Below the pieces are notes generated by a model. That model was not told the origin of the DNA. It ran no database searches and saw only the letters and a program-made list of their open reading frames with translations. 6,399 nt of DNA from an uncultured Subdoligranulum sp. (GTDB taxonomy: Bacteria; Bacillota_A; Clostridia; Oscillospirales; Ruminococcaceae): the NCBI RefSeq assembly GCF_937890665.1, contig NZ_CALADU010000002.1, positions 1 through 6,399 of the forward strand. The letters are read 5' to 3'. Numbering within the stretch: position 1 is the stretch's first letter; every line of letters begins with the position of its first letter. Below, in pieces: positions 1 through 5,798 of the stretch. The translations under genes were made by a program, and so were the position numbers.

Positions 1-503
1 TTGCGGGCGATGATCATGTTGGACACCGCCACGCCGCCGGGCAGAAACATTGCCCAGATGGTGTTGATCAGGCCGGTGTCACGGACGATCAGGTAGGTGG
101 GGATCAGACCGCCGCCGAAATACATCGTGATGACGAAAAAGATGTTGAAGAACTTGCGGCCCGGCAGGTCGGGGTTGGACAGGGGATAGGCGGTGATGTA
201 GATCATGATCACCGAGAAGAGGGTGCCCACCACCGTGTATTTGATGCTGTTCCAGTAGCCCATCAGGATGCTGTCGTCCGAAAAGACGGCGGCGTAGCCT
301 TTCAGGGTGAACTGGCTGGGCAGCCAGAAGGTTTTGCCGGCGTAGACGTCGTAAGGGTCGGACACCGACGCCACCAGAATGTAGTACAGCGGGTAGGCGA
401 CCACCAGCAGGATGGCGATGGACAGCACCACCAGCACCACATCGCTGGCGCGGTCCGACAGGCCGCCCGGGCGCTTGCCCAGCGTTTTGGAATTGGCAGA
501 CAT
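1..503 (-). CDS. Carbohydrate ABC transporter permease, LplC/YtcP type (partial, C-terminus outside window)
   Basis: This is the second membrane-spanning subunit of a binding-protein-dependent oligosaccharide importer. About 167 residues are visible, and the gene runs off the left edge with no stop. The protein starts MSANSKTLGKRPGG, followed by a first membrane helix (about residues 20-43, VVLVVLLSIAILLVVAYPLYY). After it come the SVSDPYDVYAG segment and the FTLKGYAAVF segment, both typical of the LplC/YtcP group (COG0395). A second helix (VVGTLFSVIMIYITAYPLS) follows, then FFVITMYFGGGLIPTYLIV and LPGGVAVSNMIIAR near the edge. The EAA loop that contacts the ATPase lies outside the window. 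The start is supported by GGAGG about 8 bases upstream. The gap to the upstream permease stop is only 13 bp, so the two are cotranscribed and probably form a heterodimer. The substrate cannot be read from the sequence. Confidence 0.93.
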   Translation of the reverse strand, partial: MSANSKTLGKRPGGLSDRASDVVLVVLSIAILLVVAYPLYYILVASVSDPYDVYAGKTFWLPSQFTLKGYAAVFSDDSILMGYWNSIKYTVVGTLFSVIMIYITAYPLSNPDLPGRKFFNIFFVITMYFGGGLIPTYLIVRDTGLINTIWAMFLPGGVAVSNMIIAR

Positions 504-516
504 GGGAAGGCCTCCT

Positions 517-1518
517 TTACACAAACTGTACGTCGCTGGCCTTTTTGGCGATGCGGCTGACGATGATCAATAGGATGATGTTGACGGCGGTGTTGAATAG
601 GCCGATGGCCGTGGAGTAACTGTACTCGGCATGTTGGATACCTTGTTCGTACACATAGACGGCGATGATGTCGCTGGTGGCTTTGTTCAGGTCGGTTTGC
701 AGCAAAAAGACCTTTTCAAAGCCGATGTTCATCAGGTTGGAGGCGCTGAGGATAAGCTGCAGCACCGCCATGGGCACCAGCGCAGGAAGATCGATGTGGA
801 GGATGCGCTGGAATACCGAAGCGCCGTCCACCTTGGCGGCTTCGTAGAGGGCGGTGTCCACGCTGGACAGCGTCGCCAGATAGATGATGGTACCCCAGCC
901 GGCCTCCTGCCAGATGCCGCTGGCCACATAGATGGTGCGAAACAGGGTGCTCTGGTTGAGGAAGTCGATGCTGGTGCCGAAGATCAGGTTGATCAGACCG
1001 CCGGAGGGGCTGAGGAAGATGCGCAGCATACCGCAGATGATCATGGTGGAGATGAAGTGCGGGGCGTAAAGCACCGTCTGCACCACCCGCTTGAGCCGGT
1101 GGAACCGCAGTTGGTTCAGCGCCAGCGCCAGAATGATGGGCACCGGGAAGCTCCACAGCAGGCTGTACAGGCTCAGCAGGATGGTGTTCTTGATCATCCG
1201 CCCGCAGTTGGGGGAGGAGAAGAACTCCTCGAACCATTTCAAGCCCACCCATTCACTGCCGGTGATGCCCCGGCTGGCCTTGAAGTCCCGGAAGGCGATC
1301 TGGATGCCGTACATAGGCCCGTACTTATACACAATGGTGATGAGGACGGGGACGAGCAGCAGCAGGTAAAGCTGCCAGTTTTCCGCAATGCGCTGTTTCA
1401 GCGGTTTGCGGTGGGCGGGGACTGCCTTGGCTGCTTTGCGGGCTTTCCGCTTGGGGGCAGGGGCCGCCGCAGGCTTGGCCACAAGGGTGCCGTCCGCTGT
1501 GGCACGAGGGTTCTTCAT
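517..1518 (-). CDS. Carbohydrate ABC transporter permease, LplB/YtcO type
   Basis: This is the first membrane subunit of an oligosaccharide ABC importer (COG4209 group), 333 residues, near the usual family length of about 300-330. Residues 1-45 form an Ala/Lys/Pro-rich cytoplasmic tail. The helices lie at roughly 49-66, 112-136, 150-170, 200-217, 248-262 and 304-320. The family hallmark YGPMYGIQIAF follows helix 1. The ATPase-docking EAA loop is clear at 226-245 (EAAKVDGAS, then IDLPAL). I chose the ATG at 1518 because AAGGAGGA sits 7 bases upstream. A longer reading frame to 1602 would put the start inside the promoter and operator region and is unlikely. The gene is first in a leftward operon, opposite a LacI-family regulator that probably controls it. 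No ATPase or solute-binding protein lies in the window. In Bacillus such importers share the ATPase MsmX, and a similar arrangement is possible here. Confidence 0.95.
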   Translation of the reverse strand: MKNPRATADGTLVAKPAAAPAPKRKARKAAKAVPAHRKPLKQRIAENWQLYLLLLVPVLITIVYKYGPMYGIQIAFRDFKASRGITGSEWVGLKWFEEFFSSPNCGRMIKNTILLSLYSLLWSFPVPIILALALNQLRFHRLKRVVQTVLYAPHFISTMIICGMLRIFLSPSGGLINLIFGTSIDFLNQSTLFRTIYVASGIWQEAGWGTIIYLATLSSVDTALYEAAKVDGASVFQRILHIDLPALVPMAVLQLILSASNLMNIGFEKVFLLQTDLNKATSDIIAVYVYEQGIQHAEYSYSTAIGLFNTAVNIILLIIVSRIAKKASDVQFV

Positions 1519-1536
1519 GATGGATTCCTCCTTCTT

Positions 1537-1550
1537 GCAAAACCGGTTGC
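1537..1550. promoter_or_regulatory. Second palindromic site in the permease leader, possible auxiliary operator
   Basis: The stretch contains the perfect 8-bp palindrome AACCGGTT (1541-1548), flanked by GCAA on the left and GC on the right. A CCGG-centred palindrome with A/T-rich flanks is another form seen among LacI-family operators. It sits between the main operator-like site and the ribosome binding site of the first permease. It could be an accessory repressor site or chance. Confidence 0.3.
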
Positions 1551-1552
1551 TG

Positions 1553-1564
1553 TGAATCGTTTCA
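1553..1564. promoter_or_regulatory. Operator-like palindrome for a LacI-family repressor
   Basis: TGAATCGTTTCA is a 12-bp palindrome with one mismatched pair and a central CG, the general form of LacI-family operators. It lies roughly 10-20 bp downstream of the predicted leftward transcription start. The obvious binder is the divergent LacI-family protein encoded at 1803-2810. It does not fit the 14-bp CcpA cre consensus in any register I tried. Binding is inferred. Confidence 0.6.
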
Positions 1565-1580
1565 TGTATCTTGTGAAACA

Positions 1581-1609
1581 AAAATACCACCCTGCTCCCC
1601 AAAAGTCAA
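1581..1609 (-). promoter_or_regulatory. Sigma-A-type promoter of the permease operon
   Basis: On the minus strand, TTGACT (1609-1604) and TATTTT (1586-1581) are separated by exactly 17 bp. Transcription would start near 1574, leaving a leader of about 56 nt before the ATG at 1518. An operator-like palindrome lies directly downstream, in the initially transcribed region. That is a standard place for a LacI-family repressor to block the polymerase. Confidence 0.75.
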
Positions 1610-1680
1610 TGGGTTTAGGCCGAAAAACAAGCGCAGCAGGGCGGTTTTGGCGTTTTGTACAATCTGGGGCAACGGTTCTT

Positions 1681-1712
1681 GTGAAAAATGACCCGGTGAA
1701 AAGCCGTGAAAA
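1681..1712 (+). repeat. Three GTGAAAA direct repeats in the divergent control region
   Basis: GTGAAAA occurs at 1681-1687, 1696-1702 and 1706-1712, with starts 15 and 10 bp apart. The cluster lies upstream of the LacI-gene promoter -35, between the two divergent promoters. Direct repeats spaced by about one helical turn can be sites for an activator such as an AraC-type protein. No function is shown. Confidence 0.35.
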
Positions 1713-1736
1713 TGCGCGATTATTTCATGAACTGGC

Positions 1737-1765
1737 TTTACAATCCCCGTGAAGCGGTGTATAAT
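1737..1765 (+). promoter_or_regulatory. Sigma-A-type promoter of the lacI-type / DUF624 / pfkB unit
   Basis: TTTACA (1737-1742) and a perfect TATAAT (1760-1765) are separated by 17 bp. Transcription would begin near 1772, about 31 nt before the regulator's ATG. It runs back to back with the leftward permease promoter, with about 130 bp between the two -35 elements. Confidence 0.8.
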
Positions 1766-1802
1766 AAGAACCAGAAACTGCAAGCTGCGAGGTGAACTGT
1801 TC

Positions 1803-2810
1803 ATGAAAGGCGAACGACAAACCGCCACGATGAGCGATGTAGCCCGGGAGGCCGGTGTGGCGTTGGGCACGGTGTCCAAGGTCATCAACGGGCTGCCGGT
1901 GGGCGAAAGCTACCGTTTAAAGGTGGAGGCTGCGGTCAAAAAGCTGAACTATCAGGTGAACCCCAGCGCCAAGGCGCTGAAAAGCAACCGCACCAACACC
2001 ATTGCGCTGATCATCCCCAACACCATCACCCCCTTTTTTGCGCTGCTGACCCACTACGTCAACATGGCGCTGGAAAAGAGGGGCTATAAAATGATGCTCT
2101 GCTTTACCGAGTATGACCGGGACCGGGAGCAGGAGTTTGTCAGCATGGTGGTACACAACCGGGTGGACGGCATCATTGCCCTGACCTACAACCCCACGCT
2201 GGAAATCCCGGCGGGCATCCCCTTTGTGACCATCGACCGGTTTTTCAGTGTTTCGGTGCCCTGCGTGGCGTCGGACAACTTTGGCGGCGGCCAGTTGGCG
2301 GCCAAAAAGCTGGCCGAACTGGGCTGCAAGCATGTGGCCTGCCTGCGCACCGGTTCCTCCCTGACCAACGAGCCCAGCAAGCGCAAGGATGGCTTTGTCA
2401 GCGGCTGCATGGAGGCCGGACTGGCCTTTGAGATGTGCAACCTGTCGGACGGCGCGCCGCTGTCCGCCTTTGAGGTATTTTTGCGCCACAACCTGCTGGA
2501 AACCGACACCCCGCTGGACGGGCTGTTCTGCGGCACCGACCTGATGGCCTGGCAGGCCGTCAAGATGGTGCAGGCCTTGGGGCTGCGGGTGCCCGAGGAT
2601 GTGCAGGTTATCGGCTTTGACGGGGTGCGGATGTTCGGCGATAAGGATTATATCTGCTCCACCATCGTGCAGCCCGTGCCGGATCTGGCCGAAACGGCGG
2701 TCAGCATGGTGCTGTCCAAGGATTTCACCGGTCTGCCGCCGCTGGTCTGTCTGCCGGTGCGGTATCAGCCCGGGGGCACCACCCGGGATTCGCAGCCGGC
2801 CACGGTATAA
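1803..2810 (+). CDS. LacI-family transcriptional repressor
   Basis: This is a sugar-responsive DNA-binding repressor of 335 residues, full length for the LacI/GalR family. The N-terminal helix-turn-helix covers about 10-30 (MSDVAREAGVALGTVSKVING). The hinge helix is at about 52-65 (NPSAKALKSNRTN). The rest is the periplasmic-binding-protein-like sensor domain. Visible sensor motifs include IIPN at 70-73, VDGII at 121-125, the IDR triplet at 145-147, SDN at 158-160, KRKDGF at 193-198 and GFDG at 271-274. The recognition helix carries ALGT where E. coli LacI has SYQT, so its operator should differ from lacO. I chose the ATG at 1803 because an AGGTG box lies 8 bases upstream. The longer frame from 1749 would begin before the predicted transcription start, and the internal Met10 has no ribosome binding site. 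It is divergent from the permease operon and 19 bp ahead of the DUF624 gene. It probably represses the permeases and perhaps itself. The inducer is unknown. Confidence 0.93.
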   Translation: MKGERQTATMSDVAREAGVALGTVSKVINGLPVGESYRLKVEAAVKKLNYQVNPSAKALKSNRTNTIALIIPNTITPFFALLTHYVNMALEKRGYKMMLCFTEYDRDREQEFVSMVVHNRVDGIIALTYNPTLEIPAGIPFVTIDRFFSVSVPCVASDNFGGGQLAAKKLAELGCKHVACLRTGSSLTNEPSKRKDGFVSGCMEAGLAFEMCNLSDGAPLSAFEVFLRHNLLETDTPLDGLFCGTDLMAWQAVKMVQALGLRVPEDVQVIGFDGVRMFGDKDYICSTIVQPVPDLAETAVSMVLSKDFTGLPPLVCLPVRYQPGGTTRDSQPATV

Positions 2811-2829
2811 AAAAGGAGAGGACTTGACC

Positions 2830-3618
2830 ATGAATCTCTTTCGTCCCTATTCCATGGGGGAACCCCGCCGCGACGAGCGGGGACGGCTGGTGGGCATCGA
2901 CCGGTATCAGGATGTGCTGGGCCGGAACTGGAAGCGGTTCTTCCTCACCGGCCTGATGACCATACTGGGCTGCCTGCCCCTGACGGTGGGGGTGGCCTAC
3001 GCCATCCTCAGCAGCAGCGTGCTGGTGCTGCTGCCCGCGGGTCTGGTGGGCGGCGCCATCGCGGGTCCCTTCCTGGCCTGTTTGTACGACACGGTCCTGC
3101 GGGCGCTGCGGGACGCCCCCGGCAGTTGGGGGCAAAACTATAAGCGCAGTCTGGCCCAGAACGCCCGGGCCGCCTTGCTGCCCGGCGCCCTGACCGGGTT
3201 GTTTCTGGGGGCTGCGGCCTTCGCGGGGATGATGCTCTTTTTCTGGAGCACCCTGCGCCCCGGGGCGGTCACCATTCTGGTCTATCTGTTTAGCTGGCTG
3301 GTCTTTTTGGTGTTGTCCACCCTCTATTGGCCCCAGCTTGTCCTCTTTGAACAGCGGCCGATGGTCCGGCTGCGCAACGCACTGCTTTTTACCGTCCGGT
3401 ATTTCTGGGCCACGGTGGGGGCGGCGCTGCTCCAGTTGGTCTGGTGGGCCTTGATGTTCCTGTTTGCCCCCTGGACCCTCTTGCTGCTGCCCTTTGTGGG
3501 GGTCTGGTTTATTCTGTTCGCGGCGCTCTTCCTGCTCTATGACCGGCTGGACAAGGCTTTCGCCATCGAGGAAAGCATTGCCCGGGCCTTCCCGGAACAG
3601 GTCCCGCCCCAAGACTGA
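2830..3618 (+). CDS. DUF624 / YesL-family integral membrane protein
   Basis: This is a 262-residue membrane protein of unknown molecular function. It starts MNLFRPYSMGEP, has a hydrophilic first 35 residues, and then about six hydrophobic helices (roughly 37-58, 60-84, 115-138, 145-172, 190-213 and 215-237). The cytoplasmic-looking loop at 85-112 is rich in Arg. The length, the charged amino end followed by a GCLPLTVGVAYAI-type helix, and the operon position match the YesL/DUF624 family. That family is repeatedly found beside LplB/LplC-type sugar importers and sugar regulators in Firmicutes. AGGAG lies 11 bases before the ATG. The gaps are 19 bp to the regulator and 20 bp to the kinase, so all three are probably cotranscribed. 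A role as an accessory to sugar transport or sensing is inferred from context. The family call rests on topology and context more than on a diagnostic motif. Confidence 0.75.
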   Translation: MNLFRPYSMGEPRRDERGRLVGIDRYQDVLGRNWKRFFLTGLMTILGCLPLTVGVAYAILSSSVLVLLPAGLVGGAIAGPFLACLYDTVLRALRDAPGSWGQNYKRSLAQNARAALLPGALTGLFLGAAAFAGMMLFFWSTLRPGAVTILVYLFSWLVFLVLSTLYWPQLVLFEQRPMVRLRNALLFTVRYFWATVGAALLQLVWWALMFLFAPWTLLLLPFVGVWFILFAALFLLYDRLDKAFAIEESIARAFPEQVPPQD

Positions 3619-3638
3619 TACGATAAGGAGAACGCGCT

Positions 3639-4589
3639 ATGAAAGATGTTGTGGCATTGGGCGAACTGCTCATTGATTTTGCTCCCGTTTCCGCCGACGA
3701 GGCGGGCTACCCCACCCTGAAAGCCCAGCCGGGCGGCGCACCGGGCAACTTTTTGGCGGCGCTGCAAAGCTATGGCTGCTCCACAGCCCTCATCGGCAAG
3801 GTGGGGGACGACGCCTTCGGCCATCTGCTGGTGGGCACCCTGCAAGGGCTGGGCATCGGCACCGAGGGCATCGTGACCGACCCGGCGGTGTTTACCACGC
3901 TGGCTTTTGTCACGCTGGATGCCACCGGCAACCGGTCCTTCAGCTTTGCCCGCAAACCCGGCGCCGACACCTGCCTGCGCACCGAGGAAATCAACTACAC
4001 CCTGCTGGACGACTGCAAGGTGTTCCACTTCGGAACTTTGAGCCTGACCGGGGAACCCGCCCGGGAAGCCACCCAGGCGGCGGTGGCCTATGCCAAAAAG
4101 CAGGGCAAGCTCATCAGCTTTGACCCCAACCTGCGCAAACCCCTCTGGCCCGACGAAGCCGCGGCCAAGGCCCAGATCGAGTGGGGGCTGCATCAGGCGG
4201 ACATCGTCAAGATCAGCGACGAGGAGATCGACTTTTTGTGGGGCCTGACCCCCGAGGCCGGCGCCCAGAAACTGCTGAAGGAATACGGCGTGCGCCTTGT
4301 CTATGCAACGCTCGGCCCCAAGGGTAGCCATTTTGCCAACCAGAATGGCTGCGGCGAGGTGCCGTCCCCCACGGGGCTGCATGTCATCGACACCACCGGC
4401 GCCGGGGACATCTTCGGCGGCAGCGCCATGAGCCAATTTTTGCGGCTGGGCAAAGCGCCGGAAACGCTGACCGTCGACGAGATGGCCGCCGTCACCCGAT
4501 TTGCCTGCTGTGCGGCCAGCCTGTCCACCCAGACCCATGGCGGCATCAACAGCGTGGTGCCGGAAGCCGAGGTGCGCAAGGTCCTGTAA
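3639..4589 (+). CDS. PfkB-family sugar kinase, probable fructokinase
   Basis: This is a cytoplasmic ribokinase-fold kinase that transfers phosphate from ATP to a sugar, most likely fructose to fructose-6-phosphate (EC 2.7.1.4). It has 316 residues, normal for the family. The N-terminal GELLIDF leads into the substrate-binding PfkB signature at 32-42 (GGAPGNFLAAL). IGKVGDDAFG is at 52-61 and FARKPGAD at 103-110. FDPNLRKPLW at 161-170 is typical of the fructokinase branch. TLGPKGS at 225-231 and the second signature DTTGAGD at 251-257 complete the set, with Asp257 as the expected catalytic base. The AAGGAG box is 8 bases before the ATG. As third gene of the LacI-led unit, it would activate the hexose released from the imported sugar. 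Because kduI lies downstream, 2-keto-3-deoxygluconate kinase is the main alternative. The FxRxPxAD and FDPNxR pattern favours fructokinase, but specificity within PfkB is hard to fix from sequence. Confidence 0.88.
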   Translation: MKDVVALGELLIDFAPVSADEAGYPTLKAQPGGAPGNFLAALQSYGCSTALIGKVGDDAFGHLLVGTLQGLGIGTEGIVTDPAVFTTLAFVTLDATGNRSFSFARKPGADTCLRTEEINYTLLDDCKVFHFGTLSLTGEPAREATQAAVAYAKKQGKLISFDPNLRKPLWPDEAAAKAQIEWGLHQADIVKISDEEIDFLWGLTPEAGAQKLLKEYGVRLVYATLGPKGSHFANQNGCGEVPSPTGLHVIDTTGAGDIFGGSAMSQFLRLGKAPETLTVDEMAAVTRFACCAASLSTQTHGGINSVVPEAEVRKVL

Positions 4590-4625
4590 AGCCCGAAAAA
4601 GACCCCATCCCTTGCTGGGAAACGG

Positions 4626-4655
4626 TTGTCGTTTTGCCCCGGTTCGTGGTATGAT
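4626..4655 (+). promoter_or_regulatory. Extended -10 promoter of the AraC-type gene
   Basis: TATGAT (4650-4655) is preceded by TG one base away (4647-4648), an extended -10. A partial -35, TTGTCG (4626-4631), lies 18 bp upstream. Transcription would start near 4662, about 36 nt before the AraC ATG. I see no strong terminator between the kinase stop and this promoter: the only hairpin (CCCA 4604-4607 with TGGG 4616-4619) is weak and has no adjacent T run. Read-through from the upstream operon is therefore possible. Confidence 0.6.
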
Positions 4656-4697
4656 AGAGGCACGAACAACCTGCACACAGGCAGCGAGGCATGGGTT

Positions 4698-5477
4698 ATG
4701 AACCGAATTTTGTATGTGGGGGAACACCCCAAGATTTACAACGTGCGGATGCACAAACATGACCACTGGGAGGTGGTCTACTGCACCGCGGGGGAGGGGA
4801 CCTTCCGGTTTGAAAACCAGCCCCCCATCACCTATCAGGCGGGGCAGACGGTGGCCATTCCCCCGGGGGTGGTCCATGGCAATTCCAGCACCGACGGCTT
4901 TTCCAACATCCATATCATCTTGGAATCCCCCGCTTTTCCCTATCAGGAGGCGTTCTGCGTACAGGACGAAAACGACAGTCTGGCCAACGCCTTTGCGCAG
5001 GTGCGGATCTACCATATGTCAGAGCGGCAAAAGCACGAACTGGTGCTGGCTGCGCTGGGGGAACTGATCGTCAGCTATCTGGTGGTGTTTTGCAGCCGGG
5101 TGGAATACTCCGAACCGGTGGCCCGTATCCGGGAAAACATCCAGCAGAACTTTGACCGCCCCGACTACCGGGTGGAGGATTTTCTGCGCACCCAGCCCTT
5201 CCACTACGACTACCTGCGCAAGCGGTTCCAAAAAGAGGTGGGCCAGACCCCGCTGGAGTACCTGACCCATCTGCGGATGAAAACCGCCGAGCGGATGCTC
5301 ACCCTTTGGGCGGACGGCTATACCATCGCCGAAGTGGCCGAAATGTGCGGCTTTGACAACGCCCTCTACTTCTCCCGTATCTTCAAAAAATATCACGGAT
5401 GCTCTCCGTCCCAGTTCATGAAAGAGCAGGTCCATTTTTGTGCGGATCTGCCGGATCGTACAGAATTGGAACCCTGA
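4698..5477 (+). CDS. AraC-family transcriptional regulator with N-terminal cupin domain
   Basis: This is a probable sugar-responsive transcription factor of 259 residues. The N-terminal half is a cupin-like sensor: HKHDHWEVVYCTAGEG at 19-34, a Q-AGQTVAIPPGVVH strand at 47-60, and GNSS after it. The C-terminal AraC DNA-binding domain spans about 142-242 and has two helix-turn-helix units. The first is near 158-185 (YRVEDFLRTQPFHYDYLRKRFQKE). The second carries the family signature at 207-240 (GYTIAEVAEMCGFD, then YFSRIFKKYHGCSPSQF). I chose the ATG at 4698 because AGCGAGG lies 8 bases upstream and the sequence fits family N-termini. A longer frame from 4626 would begin inside the promoter, and the ATG at 4691 is out of frame. 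It is followed by a strong hairpin and then kduI, its nearest likely target. It could instead act on distant genes. Confidence 0.92.
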   Translation: MNRILYVGEHPKIYNVRMHKHDHWEVVYCTAGEGTFRFENQPPITYQAGQTVAIPPGVVHGNSSTDGFSNIHIILESPAFPYQEAFCVQDENDSLANAFAQVRIYHMSERQKHELVLAALGELIVSYLVVFCSRVEYSEPVARIRENIQQNFDRPDYRVEDFLRTQPFHYDYLRKRFQKEVGQTPLEYLTHLRMKTAERMLTLWADGYTIAEVAEMCGFDNALYFSRIFKKYHGCSPSQFMKEQVHFCADLPDRTELEP

Positions 5478-5530
5478 CCGGCGCGCGGCGCTGGGGGCCG
5501 GCGGACGGCACGGCCGTTGCGCCCCGCAAG

Positions 5531-5621
5531 AAAAAACGCCTGTCAGCGCAAAAAGTTCCCCGGCAATATTGCCGATTTTGGAACTGTGCTTTTGTGCGTT
5601 TTTACCAAGGGGCGTTTTTTT
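5531..5621 (+). terminator. Long nested hairpin with T tracts, probable terminator after the AraC gene
   Basis: Four stems nest inside each other. The outermost is AAAAAACGCC (5531-5540) with GGCGTTTTTT (5611-5620). Next is GCGCAAAA (5546-5553) with TTTTGTGC (5590-5597, one G-T pair). Then AGTTCC (5554-5559) pairs with GGAACT (5580-5585). The innermost is the perfect palindrome CGGCAATATTGCCG (5561-5574). The 3' sides run into T tracts at 5599-5603 and 5615-5621, as at a rho-independent terminator. The A run on the left could let it stop leftward transcripts too. At about 90 nt it is longer than a usual terminator, so a processed RNA or attenuator role cannot be excluded. Confidence 0.6.
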
Positions 5622-5658
5622 GTGACGACGGCTGCCCCCGAAAGATCCGTTTTGTGCA

Positions 5659-5670
5659 TGAATTGATTCG
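5659..5670. promoter_or_regulatory. Operator-like motif upstream of kduI
   Basis: TGAATTGATTCG matches the operator-like palindrome at 1553-1564 at 9 of 12 positions. It contains the imperfect palindrome GAATTGATTC, with 4-bp arms. It lies about 10 bp upstream of the proposed kduI -35. It may be a weak site for the LacI-family protein or for another regulator. A match this short could also be chance. Confidence 0.3.
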
Positions 5671-5679
5671 GAAAAGGCA

Positions 5680-5708
5680 TTCCGCTTTTGCCTGTGGCTC
5701 GCTATACT
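5680..5708 (+). promoter_or_regulatory. Probable kduI promoter
   Basis: A good -10, TATACT (5703-5708), has a weak -35, TTCCGC (5680-5685), 17 bp upstream. Transcription would start near 5715, leaving a leader of about 84 nt. The poor -35 would suit a promoter that needs an activator, such as the AraC-type protein encoded just upstream. Confidence 0.5.
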
Positions 5709-5752
5709 GGTAGACAGAAAGGCAGGGCCGGACAGGCCATGTTTTGGACTGC

Positions 5753-5768
5753 GCGGGCTTTGGCCCGC
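5753..5768 (+). other. GC hairpin in the kduI 5' leader
   Basis: GCGGGC (5753-5758) and GCCCGC (5763-5768) form a perfect 6-bp GC stem with a 4-base TTTG loop. It ends about 13 bases before the AAAGGAGGA ribosome binding site. No T tract follows, so it is not an ordinary terminator. It may stabilise the messenger or affect translation. Confidence 0.45.
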
Positions 5769-5798
5769 ACCCACCTATACAAAAGGAGGATACCGTTT

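Larger units (their letters stand above)
5478..5798. other. Gene-free interval between the AraC gene and kduI
   Basis: No credible gene is seen in these 321 bp. The first about 50 bp are very GC-rich, with small palindromes such as ACGGCCGT. The long nested hairpin follows, then an operator-like motif, a probable promoter and a leader hairpin ahead of kduI. Short open frames here lack ribosome binding sites and recognisable sequence. Confidence 0.7.

Noticed and set aside
1551..1566. A catabolite-responsive element (CcpA cre site) at the permease promoter
   Set aside because: The CG-centred palindrome fails most positions of the 14-bp cre consensus when aligned on CG; a local LacI-family operator fits better.
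1519..1602. A 28-residue N-terminal extension of the LplB-type permease
   Set aside because: It would start at 1602, upstream of the predicted transcription start, and would make the operator and ribosome binding site coding. The ATG at 1518 has a strong Shine-Dalgarno.
631..1752. A 373-codon open frame on the plus strand, opposite the LplB-type permease
   Set aside because: It mirrors the permease coding sequence, is rich in Gln/His/Gly/Asp without domains, and continues through the divergent promoter region.
1917..2831. A 304-codon minus-strand frame opposite the LacI-type gene
   Set aside because: It is a shadow of the repressor gene; no ribosome binding site or family resemblance supports it.
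2725..3612. A 295-codon minus-strand frame opposite the DUF624 gene
   Set aside because: Its composition is dominated by Gln/Gly/Pro/His, the mirror image of a hydrophobic membrane protein.
4604..4619. A terminator after the kinase gene
   Set aside because: The only hairpin has a 4-bp stem and no adjacent T tract.
3537..5015. A 492-codon open frame on the minus strand, opposite the kinase and the start of the AraC gene
   Set aside because: It runs antisense to two well-recognised genes, has a low-complexity Gly/Ala/His/Gln composition with no family motifs, and is the expected by-product of GC-rich codon use.
5399..5713. A small plus-strand open frame covering the AraC gene end and the following intergenic region
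   Set aside because: It has no recognisable sequence or ribosome binding site and overlaps the nested hairpin, so translation is unlikely.
5739..5798. An earlier in-frame start for kduI
   Set aside because: It lacks a good ribosome binding site and would extend the protein beyond the family N-terminus, whereas the ATG at 5799 follows AAAGGAGGA and aligns with known KduI starts.
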